From: Streptomyces sp. PTY087I2
GTDB taxonomy: Bacteria; Actinomycetota; Actinomycetes; Streptomycetales; Streptomycetaceae
Direction: 5' to 3'
Assembly (NCBI RefSeq): GCF_001687325.1
Contig: NZ_LZRD01000038.1
Coordinates: forward strand, 1-49,394
DNA: 49,394 nt
Below the pieces are notes generated by a model that saw nothing but the letters and a program-made list of their open reading frames with translations, searched no databases and was not told the origin of the DNA. Shown here in pieces: positions 32,348 to 41,259 of this stretch. The translations under genes were made by a program, and so were the position numbers. Numbering within the stretch: the stretch's first letter is position 1; each line of letters opens with the position of its first letter.

Positions 32348-35300
32348 CTACCCCTCCCCGCCCATAACCCCCGTCTGCACCAACGGATTCCCCCGCCGCC
32401 GGCTCACGAAGATGCCCCGCCCCGACGGCATCGGCCGCGGCCGTACGTTGCCCATGATGTCGCCCTCGGCCGGGTCGCCCGACAGCATCAGACCCTGGGC
32501 GCCCAGCTCGATCATGCGCTGGAGGAAGGGTTCGTACAGGGCGCGGCTGGCCCCCGCCGAACTGCGGGCGATGATGAAGCGGACGCCCACATCGCGGGCG
32601 AACGGCAGCATCTCCGTGATCGGTGCCAGCGGGTTGCCGCTCGACGTGGCGACCAGGTCGAAGTCGTCGATGACGACGTACACCGTGGGGCCCTGCCACC
32701 AGCTCTGGTCGCGCAGTTCCTGCGCCGTGACGTCGGCCGACGGGGTGCGGCGCTTCATCAGGTCGTACAGCGCCGTCATGTGATGTTCCATGTTGTTGGA
32801 CATCGGGATGTACTCCGCCAGGTGCGAGCGCGGAGTCACGTCCAGCAGCGAACGCCGGTTGTCGATGACGAAGAGCTTGCAGGAATCACCGTCGTACCGC
32901 TCGGTCAGCTGCTTGATGATCAACCGCAGCAGGTTGGACTTCCCCGACTCGCTCTCGCCGAACGCCAGGAAGAACGGGTCCTGCTCGAAGTTCAGGTACA
33001 CCGGCTCCAGGTTGTTCTCGTCGATGCCGAAGGCGATACCGCGCTCCGGTACCGCGTACCCGGCCGGGAGTTCGCTCGCCGGAAGCTCGCGCGGCAGCAG
33101 ACGTACCGCGGGGGCCGGCGCCGCCGTCCAGTGGCGGGTGACCTCCTGGTTCATCGCCGCGGTGGCCTCGGAGAGGTCGCTGTCGGAGTTGATGCCGTCG
33201 ATCCGCGGCACCGCCGCCATGAAGTGCAGCTTCTCCGGCGTCTGGCCGCGACCCGGCACCCCGGCGGGCACGTTGGCCGCCACCTTGCGGTCCAGCTCGG
33301 AGTCCATGACATCACCGAGCCGCAGCTCCAGGCGGTTCATGAGCTGGTCCTTGAGGCTGGCCCGCACCTCCATGGAACGCGACGCCGTGATGATCAGGTG
33401 GATGCCGTAACCCAGTCCACGGGCGCCGATGTCCATGACCGCGTCCTCAAGACCTTCGTAGTCCGTCCGGAAGTTGCCCCACCCGTCGATGACCAGGAAG
33501 ACGTCACCCCACGGCTGGTCCGTCACCGAGATGTCGCCGCGCGCCCGCAGCCGGCGGTACGTGGCGATGGAGTCGATCCCGGCGCTGCGGAAGTACTCCT
33601 CGCGCCGCGCCATGACGCCGTACACCTCGGCGACCGTACGGCGGACCCGCTCGGGGTCGAGACGGGACGCCACCCCACCGACGTGCGGCAGACCCGCGAT
33701 CGAGGACATGCCGCCGCCACCGAAGTCGAGCCCGTAGAACTGGACCTCGTGCGGCGTGTGCGTGAGCGCGAAACCGGCGATGATCGTCCGCAGCAGCGTC
33801 GACTTCCCCGACTGCGGACCACCGGTGATCTGCATATGACCGGCCGCACCGGAGAAATCCCGGTAGAGGGTGTCGCGCCGCTGCTCGAACGGCTTGTCGA
33901 TGACACCGATCGGCGCGACCAGCCGGCCCGCGCCCTCGAAACCAGGCTGCGTCAGCCCCCGGCCCGGCACCGAGGAGAGCCCCGGCAGCAGCTCGTCCAG
34001 CGACGGCGGATTGTCCAGCGGCGGCAGCCACACCTGGTGGGCGGAGGCCCCGCGGCCCTCCAGCCGGCGCACGATCACATCGAGCACCGTGTCCGCCAGC
34101 GCGTCGTCCTCCGCCGTGCGCTGCTCCGGTACGCCCCCGGCCTGCGCCGCCGGCTGAACGTACTGCACCGCGACCGGGGCGGCCGTGAACGGAACCGGCC
34201 TGCGGTCCACCGGCAGGGGAGCACCCGGGGCCGCCGCCGCCCGGTGCGCGCCCGAGCGGTACACCCCGGAGACGTACGCGGCCTTGAACCGGACCATCTC
34301 CTCCGTACCGAACTTGAGCAGCCCGGAACCGGGCACGTTCGGCAGGTGGTACGCGTCGGGCACCCCGATCGCGGCCCGCGACTCCGCCGCCGAGAACGTC
34401 CGCAGACCCACCCGGTACGACAGATACGTCTCCAGACCGCGCAGCCGCCCCTCCTCCAGCCGCTGCGACGCCAGCAGCAGATGCACGCCCAGCGAACGGC
34501 CGATACGCCCGATCTGGACGAACATCTCGATGAAGTCGGGCTTCGCGGTGAGGAGTTCGCTGAACTCGTCGATGACCAGCACGAGCGAGGGAATGGGCTG
34601 GAGCGGCGCACCGGCCGCCCGCGCCTTCTCGTAGTCGTGGATGTTGGCGTAGTTGCCCGCGTCGCGCAGCATCTCCTGCCGGCGGTTGAGCTCACCGCTG
34701 ATGGAGTCACCCATACGGTCGACCAGCGTCAGGTCGTCCGCGAGGTTGGTGATCACGGCCGCGACGTGCGGCATCTGCGCCATACCGGCGAAGGTCGCAC
34801 CGCCCTTGAAGTCGGCGAGGACGAAGTTCAGCGTCTCCGAGGTGTGCGTGACGGCCAGGCCGAGCACCAGGGTGCGCAGCAGCTCGGACTTACCGGAACC
34901 GGTGGCACCCACGCACAGGCCGTGCGGGCCCATGCCCTCCTGCGCCGCCTCCTTCAGGTCCAGCATCACGGGCGAGCCGTCCTCGCCCACACCGATCGGC
35001 ACCCGCAGCCGCTCCGCCTGCGACCGCGGCCGCCAGGTCCGGCTGACCTCGATCGACGCGGCGTCCCCCAGGTTCAGCAGATCCGTGAACTCCAGGTTGG
35101 CCAGCAGGGGTTCGTCGTCGTCCCCGCCCGTCGCCATGTGCAGCGGGGCCAGCTGCCGGGCGAGCGCCTCGGCCGCCTCGTAACTGAGCAGGTCCGGAAC
35201 CCCGTCGTACACCAGCCCCTGGCCCGACTCCAGCTGCAACGTCTTCGGCTGCACCACGATCGAGAGGCCCCCGCGCGCCCCGGTCACCTCACCCGGCACC

Positions 35301-36325
35301 ACCTCGATGACCGTCACACCCTGGAGGCCCTCCGCCGACGCCAGCACCGACATGGGCGGCACCGACTCACCGTCCAGGACCACGACGACATGCGGCTGTT
35401 CCACCAGCGGCTGCCCGCCGGGCTGGAAGCGCGGCCTGCCCTCCAGCCGGCCGGCCAGCAGATCCTCCAGGGCCGGCAGACTCGTGGTGATCAGCCGCCT
35501 GCTCCCCGCCCCGTCCGCGGGACCCGGAGCCTGCGCGTGCGGCAGCCACTTCGTCCACTCCCACTGCGGCGCCGCCTCCGCCCCCGTCGCGACCGCGATC
35601 ACCAGGTCCTCGGGGGAGTGCAGGGAGGCAAGACCGCCGACCATCGCCCGCGCCGCGGAGCGCGCGGACTCCGCGTGGCCGCTGATCGTCAGGTGGTAGA
35701 ACGCCCGCAACGAGACGGCCATGGGCAGACCGTCCAGCGTGGAGTGCGTCGCCAGGAACTGCTGCATCGCCCCGGCCGCCAGCGGCTCCAGCTCGTCCAC
35801 GGGCGCCGTCTCGGGCGCGACGAGCGGCGTCGCCAGCTCCTGACTGCCGAGACCGATACGCACCTGCGCGAAGTCCGCGTCACCCGCGCGCCGCTCCCAC
35901 ACCCGGCTGCCCTCGGCGACGAGCGCCCACAACTGGTCGGGAGAGGGGTGGAGGTAGAACTGCGCGTCGCGCTGCTTGCGGGCCGTCTTCAGCACCGTAC
36001 GCCGGGTCTGCGTCAGGTACTTCAGGTAGTCGCGGCGCATATCCGCCAGTTCGCCCTGGGTGCCCCGTCGGTACCGTACGAGCATCGCGACGGCCATACC
36101 GAGCGTCGAGGCGATCATCACCATGCCCATGATGCGCATGACCGGGTTCGGCGTCATGAAGAAGAAGACGACCGAACCACCCATGCCCAGCATCGGCAGG
36201 AGCTGCATCAGCGCCCCCTCCTGCTGGCCCCGGGGGAGTTCCGGCGGAGGTTGCAACTGCACCTGCTCGACCGGCACTTCGGTGGGCAGAGCCCGCGGTG
36301 GGCGCTTGACGACGATCTGGCTCAC
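32348..36325 (-). CDS. eccC: Type VII secretion motor ATPase EccC (single-chain)
   Basis: A 1325-residue FtsK/SpoIIIE-type motor that drives ESX export and recognises the YxxxD/E signals. Two membrane helices (~38-85) precede a DUF-type region and three ATPase domains. D1: Walker A GATGSGKSE (~475) with Walker B LVLVIDEFSE. D2: GPQSGKST (~836) with FLVIDGWG. D3: GESESGKSN (~1127) with VYVVIDDFD. Only D1 has the DE pair expected for hydrolysis. The gene is one polypeptide, unlike the split EccCa/EccCb of mycobacterial ESX-1. It is convergent with esxB and divergent from eccD. Confidence 0.97.
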   Translation of the reverse strand: MSQIVVKRPPRALPTEVPVEQVQLQPPPELPRGQQEGALMQLLPMLGMGGSVVFFFMTPNPVMRIMGMVMIASTLGMAVAMLVRYRRGTQGELADMRRDYLKYLTQTRRTVLKTARKQRDAQFYLHPSPDQLWALVAEGSRVWERRAGDADFAQVRIGLGSQELATPLVAPETAPVDELEPLAAGAMQQFLATHSTLDGLPMAVSLRAFYHLTISGHAESARSAARAMVGGLASLHSPEDLVIAVATGAEAAPQWEWTKWLPHAQAPGPADGAGSRRLITTSLPALEDLLAGRLEGRPRFQPGGQPLVEQPHVVVVLDGESVPPMSVLASAEGLQGVTVIEVVPGEVTGARGGLSIVVQPKTLQLESGQGLVYDGVPDLLSYEAAEALARQLAPLHMATGGDDDEPLLANLEFTDLLNLGDAASIEVSRTWRPRSQAERLRVPIGVGEDGSPVMLDLKEAAQEGMGPHGLCVGATGSGKSELLRTLVLGLAVTHTSETLNFVLADFKGGATFAGMAQMPHVAAVITNLADDLTLVDRMGDSISGELNRRQEMLRDAGNYANIHDYEKARAAGAPLQPIPSLVLVIDEFSELLTAKPDFIEMFVQIGRIGRSLGVHLLLASQRLEEGRLRGLETYLSYRVGLRTFSAAESRAAIGVPDAYHLPNVPGSGLLKFGTEEMVRFKAAYVSGVYRSGAHRAAAAPGAPLPVDRRPVPFTAAPVAVQYVQPAAQAGGVPEQRTAEDDALADTVLDVIVRRLEGRGASAHQVWLPPLDNPPSLDELLPGLSSVPGRGLTQPGFEGAGRLVAPIGVIDKPFEQRRDTLYRDFSGAAGHMQITGGPQSGKSTLLRTIIAGFALTHTPHEVQFYGLDFGGGGMSSIAGLPHVGGVASRLDPERVRRTVAEVYGVMARREEYFRSAGIDSIATYRRLRARGDISVTDQPWGDVFLVIDGWGNFRTDYEGLEDAVMDIGARGLGYGIHLIITASRSMEVRASLKDQLMNRLELRLGDVMDSELDRKVAANVPAGVPGRGQTPEKLHFMAAVPRIDGINSDSDLSEATAAMNQEVTRHWTAAPAPAVRLLPRELPASELPAGYAVPERGIAFGIDENNLEPVYLNFEQDPFFLAFGESESGKSNLLRLIIKQLTERYDGDSCKLFVIDNRRSLLDVTPRSHLAEYIPMSNNMEHHMTALYDLMKRRTPSADVTAQELRDQSWWQGPTVYVVIDDFDLVATSSGNPLAPITEMLPFARDVGVRFIIARSSAGASRALYEPFLQRMIELGAQGLMLSGDPAEGDIMGNVRPRPMPSGRGIFVSRRRGNPLVQTGVMGGEG

Positions 36326-36385
36326 AGCTCACCAATTCCCTTGCCGGACGGAAGTGTTCCTATCGGCGCCCCCGTGGCGACGGGC

Positions 36386-36439
36386 TCCATCCGCGGGATG
36401 GATCCTACTGGCGTGGCGCCACCCCCATGGCGGTAGGGT
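36386..36439. promoter_or_regulatory. Palindromes and -10 box in the eccC/eccD divergent gap
   Basis: TCCATCC-gcg-GGATGGA (36386-36402) and the perfect palindrome GTGGCGCCAC (36413-36422) lie just upstream of a TAGGGT -10-like element (36434-36439) that could start the eccD transcript. No convincing -35 box is seen. They are candidate regulator sites for the divergent pair. Confidence 0.45.
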
Positions 36440-36564
36440 GTCGCGACGCGTGTACGCATCCGCTAACTCTCGCGTAACTGTCGCGAGAAGACGGTCATTC
36501 GGGACGAACGCGGAACCCGAAGCGCGGAACGGACAGCGGAGCAGCGCAGAGCACGTGCGATACA

Positions 36565-36673
36565 GCGCAGCAAAAGCAAGCGCAGTAAAGCCAAGCAAGC
36601 GCGGCAAAAGCCAGTAACGCGCAGCAAGAGCCAGAACCAGTAACGCGCAGCAAAAGCCAGTAGCAGCCAGCAG
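36565..36673 (+). repeat. Degenerate GCGCAGCAAAAGCC repeats in the eccD leader
   Basis: Five imperfect units starting at 36565, 36580, 36599, 36619 and 36645 (15-26 nt each, consensus near GCGCAGCAAAAGCCAGTAAC), plus a partial one, fill the stretch just before the eccD ribosome-binding site. It is A/G-rich and, unusually for the window, poor in T. There is no plausible coding content. With the upstream palindromes this accounts for the 360-nt gap 36326-36685. Confidence 0.8.
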
Positions 36674-36685
36674 GGGGAGCACCAG

Positions 36686-38194
36686 GTGACCATGACGGCC
36701 CAAGCGGCAGCCACCGGATCCGGTCGGCCGAGTCTCGGGACCCCGTCCGGCAGCAGCACCGGATTCTGCCGGGTCACGGTCGTCGCGCCCGACGGCCGGG
36801 TCGATGTGGCCCTGCCCGAGGACATCCCCGTCGCCGACCTCTACCCCGAGATCCTCCGGCTGTCCGGACAGAGCCCCGCCCCCGGCGCACCGGTCGGCTA
36901 CCACCTGGTGCGCCGCGACGGCACCGTCCTCGACAGCGCCCGTACGCTCGCCGGCCACCGCATCCTCGACGGCGAGCTGCTGTCGATGCGGCCCTTCTCC
37001 GAATCGCTGCCCCCCGCGGTCTTCGACGACGTCTCGGACGCCGTCGCCACCGCCGTGGCCAAGGACCGCACCCTCTGGGGCGACGCGCTGATGCGCGGTG
37101 CCGGGCTCTTCGGCGGCTCCGTCCTGCTCGCCCTGCTCGGCTTCGTCCTGTGGACCGCCGACCCGCGCCACGACATGAACGGGCTGCCCGGCATCCTGGC
37201 CGCCGTCGTCGCCCTGCTCCTCCTCGCGTTCGCGTGCGTGCGTGCGCGGATCTACGACGACCGGGCCTCGTCGATCGCGCTCGGTACCGGCGCCCTGGTG
37301 AACGCGGCCGTGGCCGGCTCCGGCCTGCTGCCCCTGAGTACCGGGCAGGGCATCGGACGGCTCCAGTTCCTGCTCGCCTGCGCGGCGGTCCTCGTCGTCG
37401 CGGTCATCCTGATGATCGTCGCGCCCGGCGGGGACGGTCCGTTCGTCGCGTTCGTCTTCGCGAGCGCCGTCGGCCTCCTGGTCACCTTCATCGCGATCAT
37501 GACCGACATGAGGCCGATCGAGGCCGCCGCCGTGTGCTCCCCGCTCGCCGTCGGAGCCCTCGCCTTCCTGCCGGGGCTCTCCACCCGCTTCGCCCGGATC
37601 CCCATCGGATTCGAGCCGCCCCGCACCACGGTCGGCGACTACGGGACCTCCGAGCCCGCGGCCACCGGCCCGGTCGACGCCGTACGCCTCGCCGCCCAGG
37701 CCCGCCGCGGCCACGAACTGCTCCTCGGCCTGGTCGGCGGCTGCGCCCTGGTCGCCGTGGCGGCCGCCGCCGTACTGGGCTTCTCGGACAACGTCTGGGG
37801 CCAGCTGCTCGCCCTGGCCACCGGCGTCGCCATGCTGATGCGCGCCCACCTGTTCCGTTACACCGCCCAGGTCGGCTGCGCGCTCGCCGCGGGCCTCGCC
37901 TCCCTGGTGTTCCTGGGCCTCGGGCTGTCCCTGAACCCGCCGGCCGCCATCGTGCGCGACGCGCTGCGCGGCGACGGGGCCGCACTCGACCTCCGTACGG
38001 TGTGGCTCGCCGCGGCGGTCGCGGGCGTCGCCGTTCTGATCACCGCCATCGGCCTGATCGTGCCGAGCAAGGGCGTGACCCCGTTCTGGGGCCGCTTCCT
38101 GGAGATCGCCGAGACGGTCGTCCTGCTGACACTGCTCCCGCTCTGCCTCGCGGTCTTCGACGTCTACCACTCGATCCGGTCCCTCACCAGCTGA
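36686..38194 (+). CDS. eccD: Type VII secretion channel protein EccD
   Basis: A 502-residue EccD. Residues ~25-110 form the ubiquitin-like (YukD) domain: FCRVTVVAPDGRVDVALPEDIPV and YHLVRRDGTVLD. About eleven membrane helices follow, from ~135 (GAGLFGGSVLLALLGFVLW) to the C terminus. EccD dimers form the membrane vestibule of the ESX complex. GTG 36686 has GGGGGAG 6-7 nt upstream; ATG 36692 is an alternative differing by two residues. It is transcribed divergently from eccC after a repeat-rich leader. Confidence 0.95.
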   Translation: MTMTAQAAATGSGRPSLGTPSGSSTGFCRVTVVAPDGRVDVALPEDIPVADLYPEILRLSGQSPAPGAPVGYHLVRRDGTVLDSARTLAGHRILDGELLSMRPFSESLPPAVFDDVSDAVATAVAKDRTLWGDALMRGAGLFGGSVLLALLGFVLWTADPRHDMNGLPGILAAVVALLLLAFACVRARIYDDRASSIALGTGALVNAAVAGSGLLPLSTGQGIGRLQFLLACAAVLVVAVILMIVAPGGDGPFVAFVFASAVGLLVTFIAIMTDMRPIEAAAVCSPLAVGALAFLPGLSTRFARIPIGFEPPRTTVGDYGTSEPAATGPVDAVRLAAQARRGHELLLGLVGGCALVAVAAAAVLGFSDNVWGQLLALATGVAMLMRAHLFRYTAQVGCALAAGLASLVFLGLGLSLNPPAAIVRDALRGDGAALDLRTVWLAAAVAGVAVLITAIGLIVPSKGVTPFWGRFLEIAETVVLLTLLPLCLAVFDVYHSIRSLTS

Positions 38195-38248
38195 TGACCG
38201 GCCCGTCAAGCCGATGACCGCCCCGTCAAGCCGATGACCGGCGGGGCG
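38193..38248. repeat. 20-bp tandem repeat across the eccD stop codon
   Basis: GATGACCGGCCCGTCAAGCC at 38193-38212 is repeated with one change at 38213-38232 and partly at 38233-38242. The first unit begins inside the eccD stop codon. The end of the array pairs CGCCCCG (38219-38225) with CGGGGCG (38242-38248), a possible weak terminator ahead of rpsO. Confidence 0.75.
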
Positions 38249-38411
38249 TGACCCGAACGGCTGGTAGTCTGTGCGGTGGCCGTTTGTGTACGCGCCCCCG
38301 GATCATCCTGGGGGCTGCGCTCATCGGACCTTCGCCTCCGAGTCACGGAAGCTCCCCTGAGACCAAGACCAGGGGCACTCGTGGGCGCTTCGAACATCAA
38401 GAGGAGTACGC

Positions 38412-38702
38412 GTGCCGCTCGACGCCGCTACGAAGAAGCAGATCATGGCCGAGTTCGCCCAGAAGGAGGGTGACACCGGATCCCCCGAGGTCCAGGTCGC
38501 CATGCTCTCCCGCCGGATCTCGGACCTGACCGAGCACCTCCGGACGCACAAGCACGACCACCACTCCCGTCGTGGTCTGCTGATCCTGGTCGGCCAGCGC
38601 CGCCGCCTCCTGCAGTACCTGGCCAAGAAGGACATCCAGCGCTTCCGTGCGCTCGTCGACCGCCTCGGCATCCGCCGTGGCGCGGCCGGCGGCGCCAAGT
38701 AA
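38412..38702 (+). CDS. rpsO: 30S ribosomal protein S15
   Basis: S15 (96 residues) binds the central 16S rRNA domain early in 30S assembly. The family sequence is unmistakable: TGSPEVQVAMLSRRISDLTEHLRTHKHDHHSRRGLLILVGQRRRLLQYL. The GTG has AGAGGAG 5 nt upstream. A strong hairpin separates it from pnp, as in the rpsO-pnp operon studied in Streptomyces. TAGTCT at 38265-38270 is a possible -10 box. Confidence 0.98.
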   Translation: MPLDAATKKQIMAEFAQKEGDTGSPEVQVAMLSRRISDLTEHLRTHKHDHHSRRGLLILVGQRRRLLQYLAKKDIQRFRALVDRLGIRRGAAGGAK

Positions 38703-38716
38703 GGACGCTGTGGAGA

Positions 38717-38755
38717 GGGAGCGGTTCCCGCGTTTGAGGGGACCGCTCCCTTTGC
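38717..38755 (+). terminator. rpsO-pnp intergenic hairpin
   Basis: A 14-bp stem with one G-U pair (38717-38730 and 38739-38752), an 8-nt loop and TTT following. In Streptomyces the rpsO-pnp intergenic hairpin is known as a partial terminator and an RNase III processing site. Further leader structure: GCCGGTC/GACCGGC (38904-38910 with 38955-38961) enclosing CCCGGG palindromes. No gene is seen in the 343-nt gap. Confidence 0.8.
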
Positions 38756-39045
38756 CGTACGTGCAGGACCGGTGTCAAGCTCAGTAACCTGGGTGCAGCG
38801 ACACCCGTAGGACCCGTAAGACCCGCGCGACGAACACGCGCGATCGCAAGAACGAGTAAGACCGGAACGAGCAAGATTCAGGGAGAGGCGCTACGACGCC
38901 GCCGCCGGTCCTCGGTAGTGGCCCCCGGGAACATGCCCGGGAGCTTCGATCGAAGACCGGCCCGCATCCACGGTGCGCCTCTCCCGCACCGTCCCGCGCC
39001 ACACGGGCGCGCGGACGAAAGACGACGAGTATGGAGAAATCACTA

Positions 39046-41259
39046 GTGGAGAACGAGACCCACTACGCCGAGGCCGTCATCGACAACGGCACCTTCGGCA
39101 CCCGCACCATCCGCTTCGAGACGGGCCGCCTGGCCAAGCAGGCCGCCGGCTCCGCCGTCGCGTACCTGGACGACGACACCATGGTGCTGTCGGCCACCAC
39201 CGCTTCCAAGCGGCCCAAGGACAACCTCGACTTCTTCCCCCTCACGGTGGACGTCGAGGAGCGGCAGTACGCGGCCGGCAAGATCCCCGGCTCCTTCTTC
39301 CGCCGCGAGGGCCGCCCCTCCGAGGACGCGATCCTCACCTGCCGTCTGATCGACCGCCCGCTGCGCCCGTCCTTCAAGAAGGGCCTGCGCAACGAGATCC
39401 AGATCGTCGAGACGGTCATGGCGCTCAACCCCGACCATCTGTACGACGTGGTCGCGATCAACGCCGCCTCCTGCTCCACCCAGCTCGCGGGCCTGCCCTT
39501 CTCCGGCCCGATCGGCGCCACCCGCGTCGCCCTGATCAAGGGCCAGTGGGTCGCCTTCCCGACGCACACCGAGCTCGAGGACGCCGTCTTCGACATGGTC
39601 GTCGCCGGTCGCGTCCTGGAGGACGGCGACGTCGCGATCATGATGGTCGAGGCCGAGGCCACCGAGAAGACCATCCAGCTCGTCAAGGACGGCGCCGAGG
39701 CTCCCACCGAGGAGGTCGTCGCCGCCGGTCTGGAAGCGGCGAAGCCGTTCATCAAGACCCTCTGCAAGGCGCAGTCGGACCTGGCGTCCAAGGCCGCCAA
39801 GCCCGAGGGTGACTTCCCGGTCTTCCTGGACTACCAGGACGACGTCCTGGACGCCCTGGCCAAGGCCGTCACGCCGGAGCTGAAGCAGGCGCTCACCATC
39901 GCTGGCAAGCAGGAGCGCGAGACCGAGCTGGACCGCGTCAAGGAGATCGCCGCCGAGAAGCTCCTCCCGGAGTTCGAGGGCCGCGAGAAGGAGATCTCCG
40001 CCGCGTACCGCGCGCTGACGAAGAAGCTGGTCCGCGAGCGCGTCATCAAGGACAAGGTCCGCATCGACGGCCGCGGCGTCACGGACATCCGTACGCTCGC
40101 CGCCGAGGTCGAGGCCATCCCGCGCGTGCACGGCTCGGCGCTGTTCGAGCGTGGCGAGACCCAGATCCTGGGCGTCACCACCCTCAACATGCTCCGCATG
40201 GAGCAGCAGCTGGACACCCTCTCCCCGGTGACCCGCAAGCGCTACATGCACAACTACAACTTCCCGCCGTACTCCGTCGGTGAGACCGGCCGCGTGGGCT
40301 CGCCCAAGCGCCGCGAGATCGGCCACGGTGCGCTCGCCGAGCGTGCCATCGTGCCGGTCCTCCCGACCCGCGAGGAGTTCCCCTACGCGATCCGCCAGGT
40401 CTCCGAGGCGCTGGGCTCCAACGGCTCGACGTCCATGGGCTCGGTCTGCGCCTCCACCATGTCGCTGCTGAACGCCGGTGTGCCCCTCAAGGCCGCCGTC
40501 GCCGGTATCGCCATGGGCCTGATCTCGCAGGAGATCGACGGCAAGACCCACTACGTCGCCCTCACCGACATCCTCGGTGCGGAGGACGCCTTCGGCGACA
40601 TGGACTTCAAGGTCGCCGGTACGAAGCAGTTCGTGACCGCGCTCCAGCTCGACACCAAGCTCGACGGCATCCCCGCCTCGGTCCTGGCCGCCGCGCTGAA
40701 GCAGGCCCGTGACGCCCGTCTGCACATCCTGGACGTCATGAACGAGGCCATCGACGTCCCGGACGAGATGTCCCCGAACGCCCCGCGGATCATCACCGTC
40801 AAGATCCCGGTGGACAAGATCGGTGAGGTCATCGGCCCCAAGGGCAAGATGATCAACCAGATCCAGGAGGACACCGGCGCCGACATCACGATCGAGGACG
40901 ACGGCACCATCTACATCGGTGCCCAGCAGGGCTCGCAGGCCGAGGCCGCCCGCGCCACGATCAACGCCATCGCCAACCCGACCATGCCGGAGGTCGGCGA
41001 GCGCTACCTGGGTACGGTCGTCAAGACCACCACCTTCGGTGCGTTCGTGTCGCTCATGCCGGGCAAGGACGGTCTGCTGCACATCTCGCAGATCCGCAAG
41101 CTCGCCGGTGGCAAGCGCGTGGAGAACGTCGAGGACGTGCTCGGCGTCGGCGCCAAGGTCCAGGTCGAGATCGCCGAGATCGACTCCCGCGGCAAGCTCT
41201 CCCTCATCCCCGTCATCGAGGGTGAAGAGGACGACAAGAAGGACGACACCGACAAGTGA
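39046..41259 (+). CDS. pnp: Polyribonucleotide nucleotidyltransferase (PNPase)
   Basis: PNPase (737 residues) degrades RNA phosphorolytically from the 3' end and in Streptomyces also adds 3' tails. Two RNase PH-like domains are visible (FFRREGRPSEDAILTCRLIDRPLRP; FNFPPYSVGET-type NFPPYSVGETGRVGSPKRREIGHG), joined by a helical domain. A KH domain (IGPKGKMINQIQEDTGADI) and an S1 domain (VVKTTTFGAFVSLMPGKDGLLHIS) follow. GTG 39046 is preferred because GGAG lies 9 nt upstream and the protein then begins like known Streptomyces PNPases (ENETHYAEAVIDNG); ATG 39031 would add 5 residues. The stop overlaps the peptidase start. Confidence 0.97.
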   Translation: MENETHYAEAVIDNGTFGTRTIRFETGRLAKQAAGSAVAYLDDDTMVLSATTASKRPKDNLDFFPLTVDVEERQYAAGKIPGSFFRREGRPSEDAILTCRLIDRPLRPSFKKGLRNEIQIVETVMALNPDHLYDVVAINAASCSTQLAGLPFSGPIGATRVALIKGQWVAFPTHTELEDAVFDMVVAGRVLEDGDVAIMMVEAEATEKTIQLVKDGAEAPTEEVVAAGLEAAKPFIKTLCKAQSDLASKAAKPEGDFPVFLDYQDDVLDALAKAVTPELKQALTIAGKQERETELDRVKEIAAEKLLPEFEGREKEISAAYRALTKKLVRERVIKDKVRIDGRGVTDIRTLAAEVEAIPRVHGSALFERGETQILGVTTLNMLRMEQQLDTLSPVTRKRYMHNYNFPPYSVGETGRVGSPKRREIGHGALAERAIVPVLPTREEFPYAIRQVSEALGSNGSTSMGSVCASTMSLLNAGVPLKAAVAGIAMGLISQEIDGKTHYVALTDILGAEDAFGDMDFKVAGTKQFVTALQLDTKLDGIPASVLAAALKQARDARLHILDVMNEAIDVPDEMSPNAPRIITVKIPVDKIGEVIGPKGKMINQIQEDTGADITIEDDGTIYIGAQQGSQAEAARATINAIANPTMPEVGERYLGTVVKTTTFGAFVSLMPGKDGLLHISQIRKLAGGKRVENVEDVLGVGAKVQVEIAEIDSRGKLSLIPVIEGEEDDKKDDTDK

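Noticed and set aside
32261..36436. 1391-residue open frame antisense to eccC
   Set aside because: It lacks a sensible start site and recognisable domains and is rich in Arg/His/Gln; it is a GC-bias shadow of eccC, whose domains are unmistakable.
36565..36673. Considered as a CRISPR array
   Set aside because: Units are short, imperfect and directly abutting with no unique spacers, and no cas genes are present.
18985..38194. ESX locus considered as a mobile island
   Set aside because: No integrase, transposase, tRNA attachment site or flanking repeats were seen, and most genes have core-like composition; only the second mycosin stands out.
39043..41082. 679-residue open frame antisense to pnp
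   Set aside because: Shadow of a highly conserved PNPase gene; Asp/Leu/Gly-rich without motifs.
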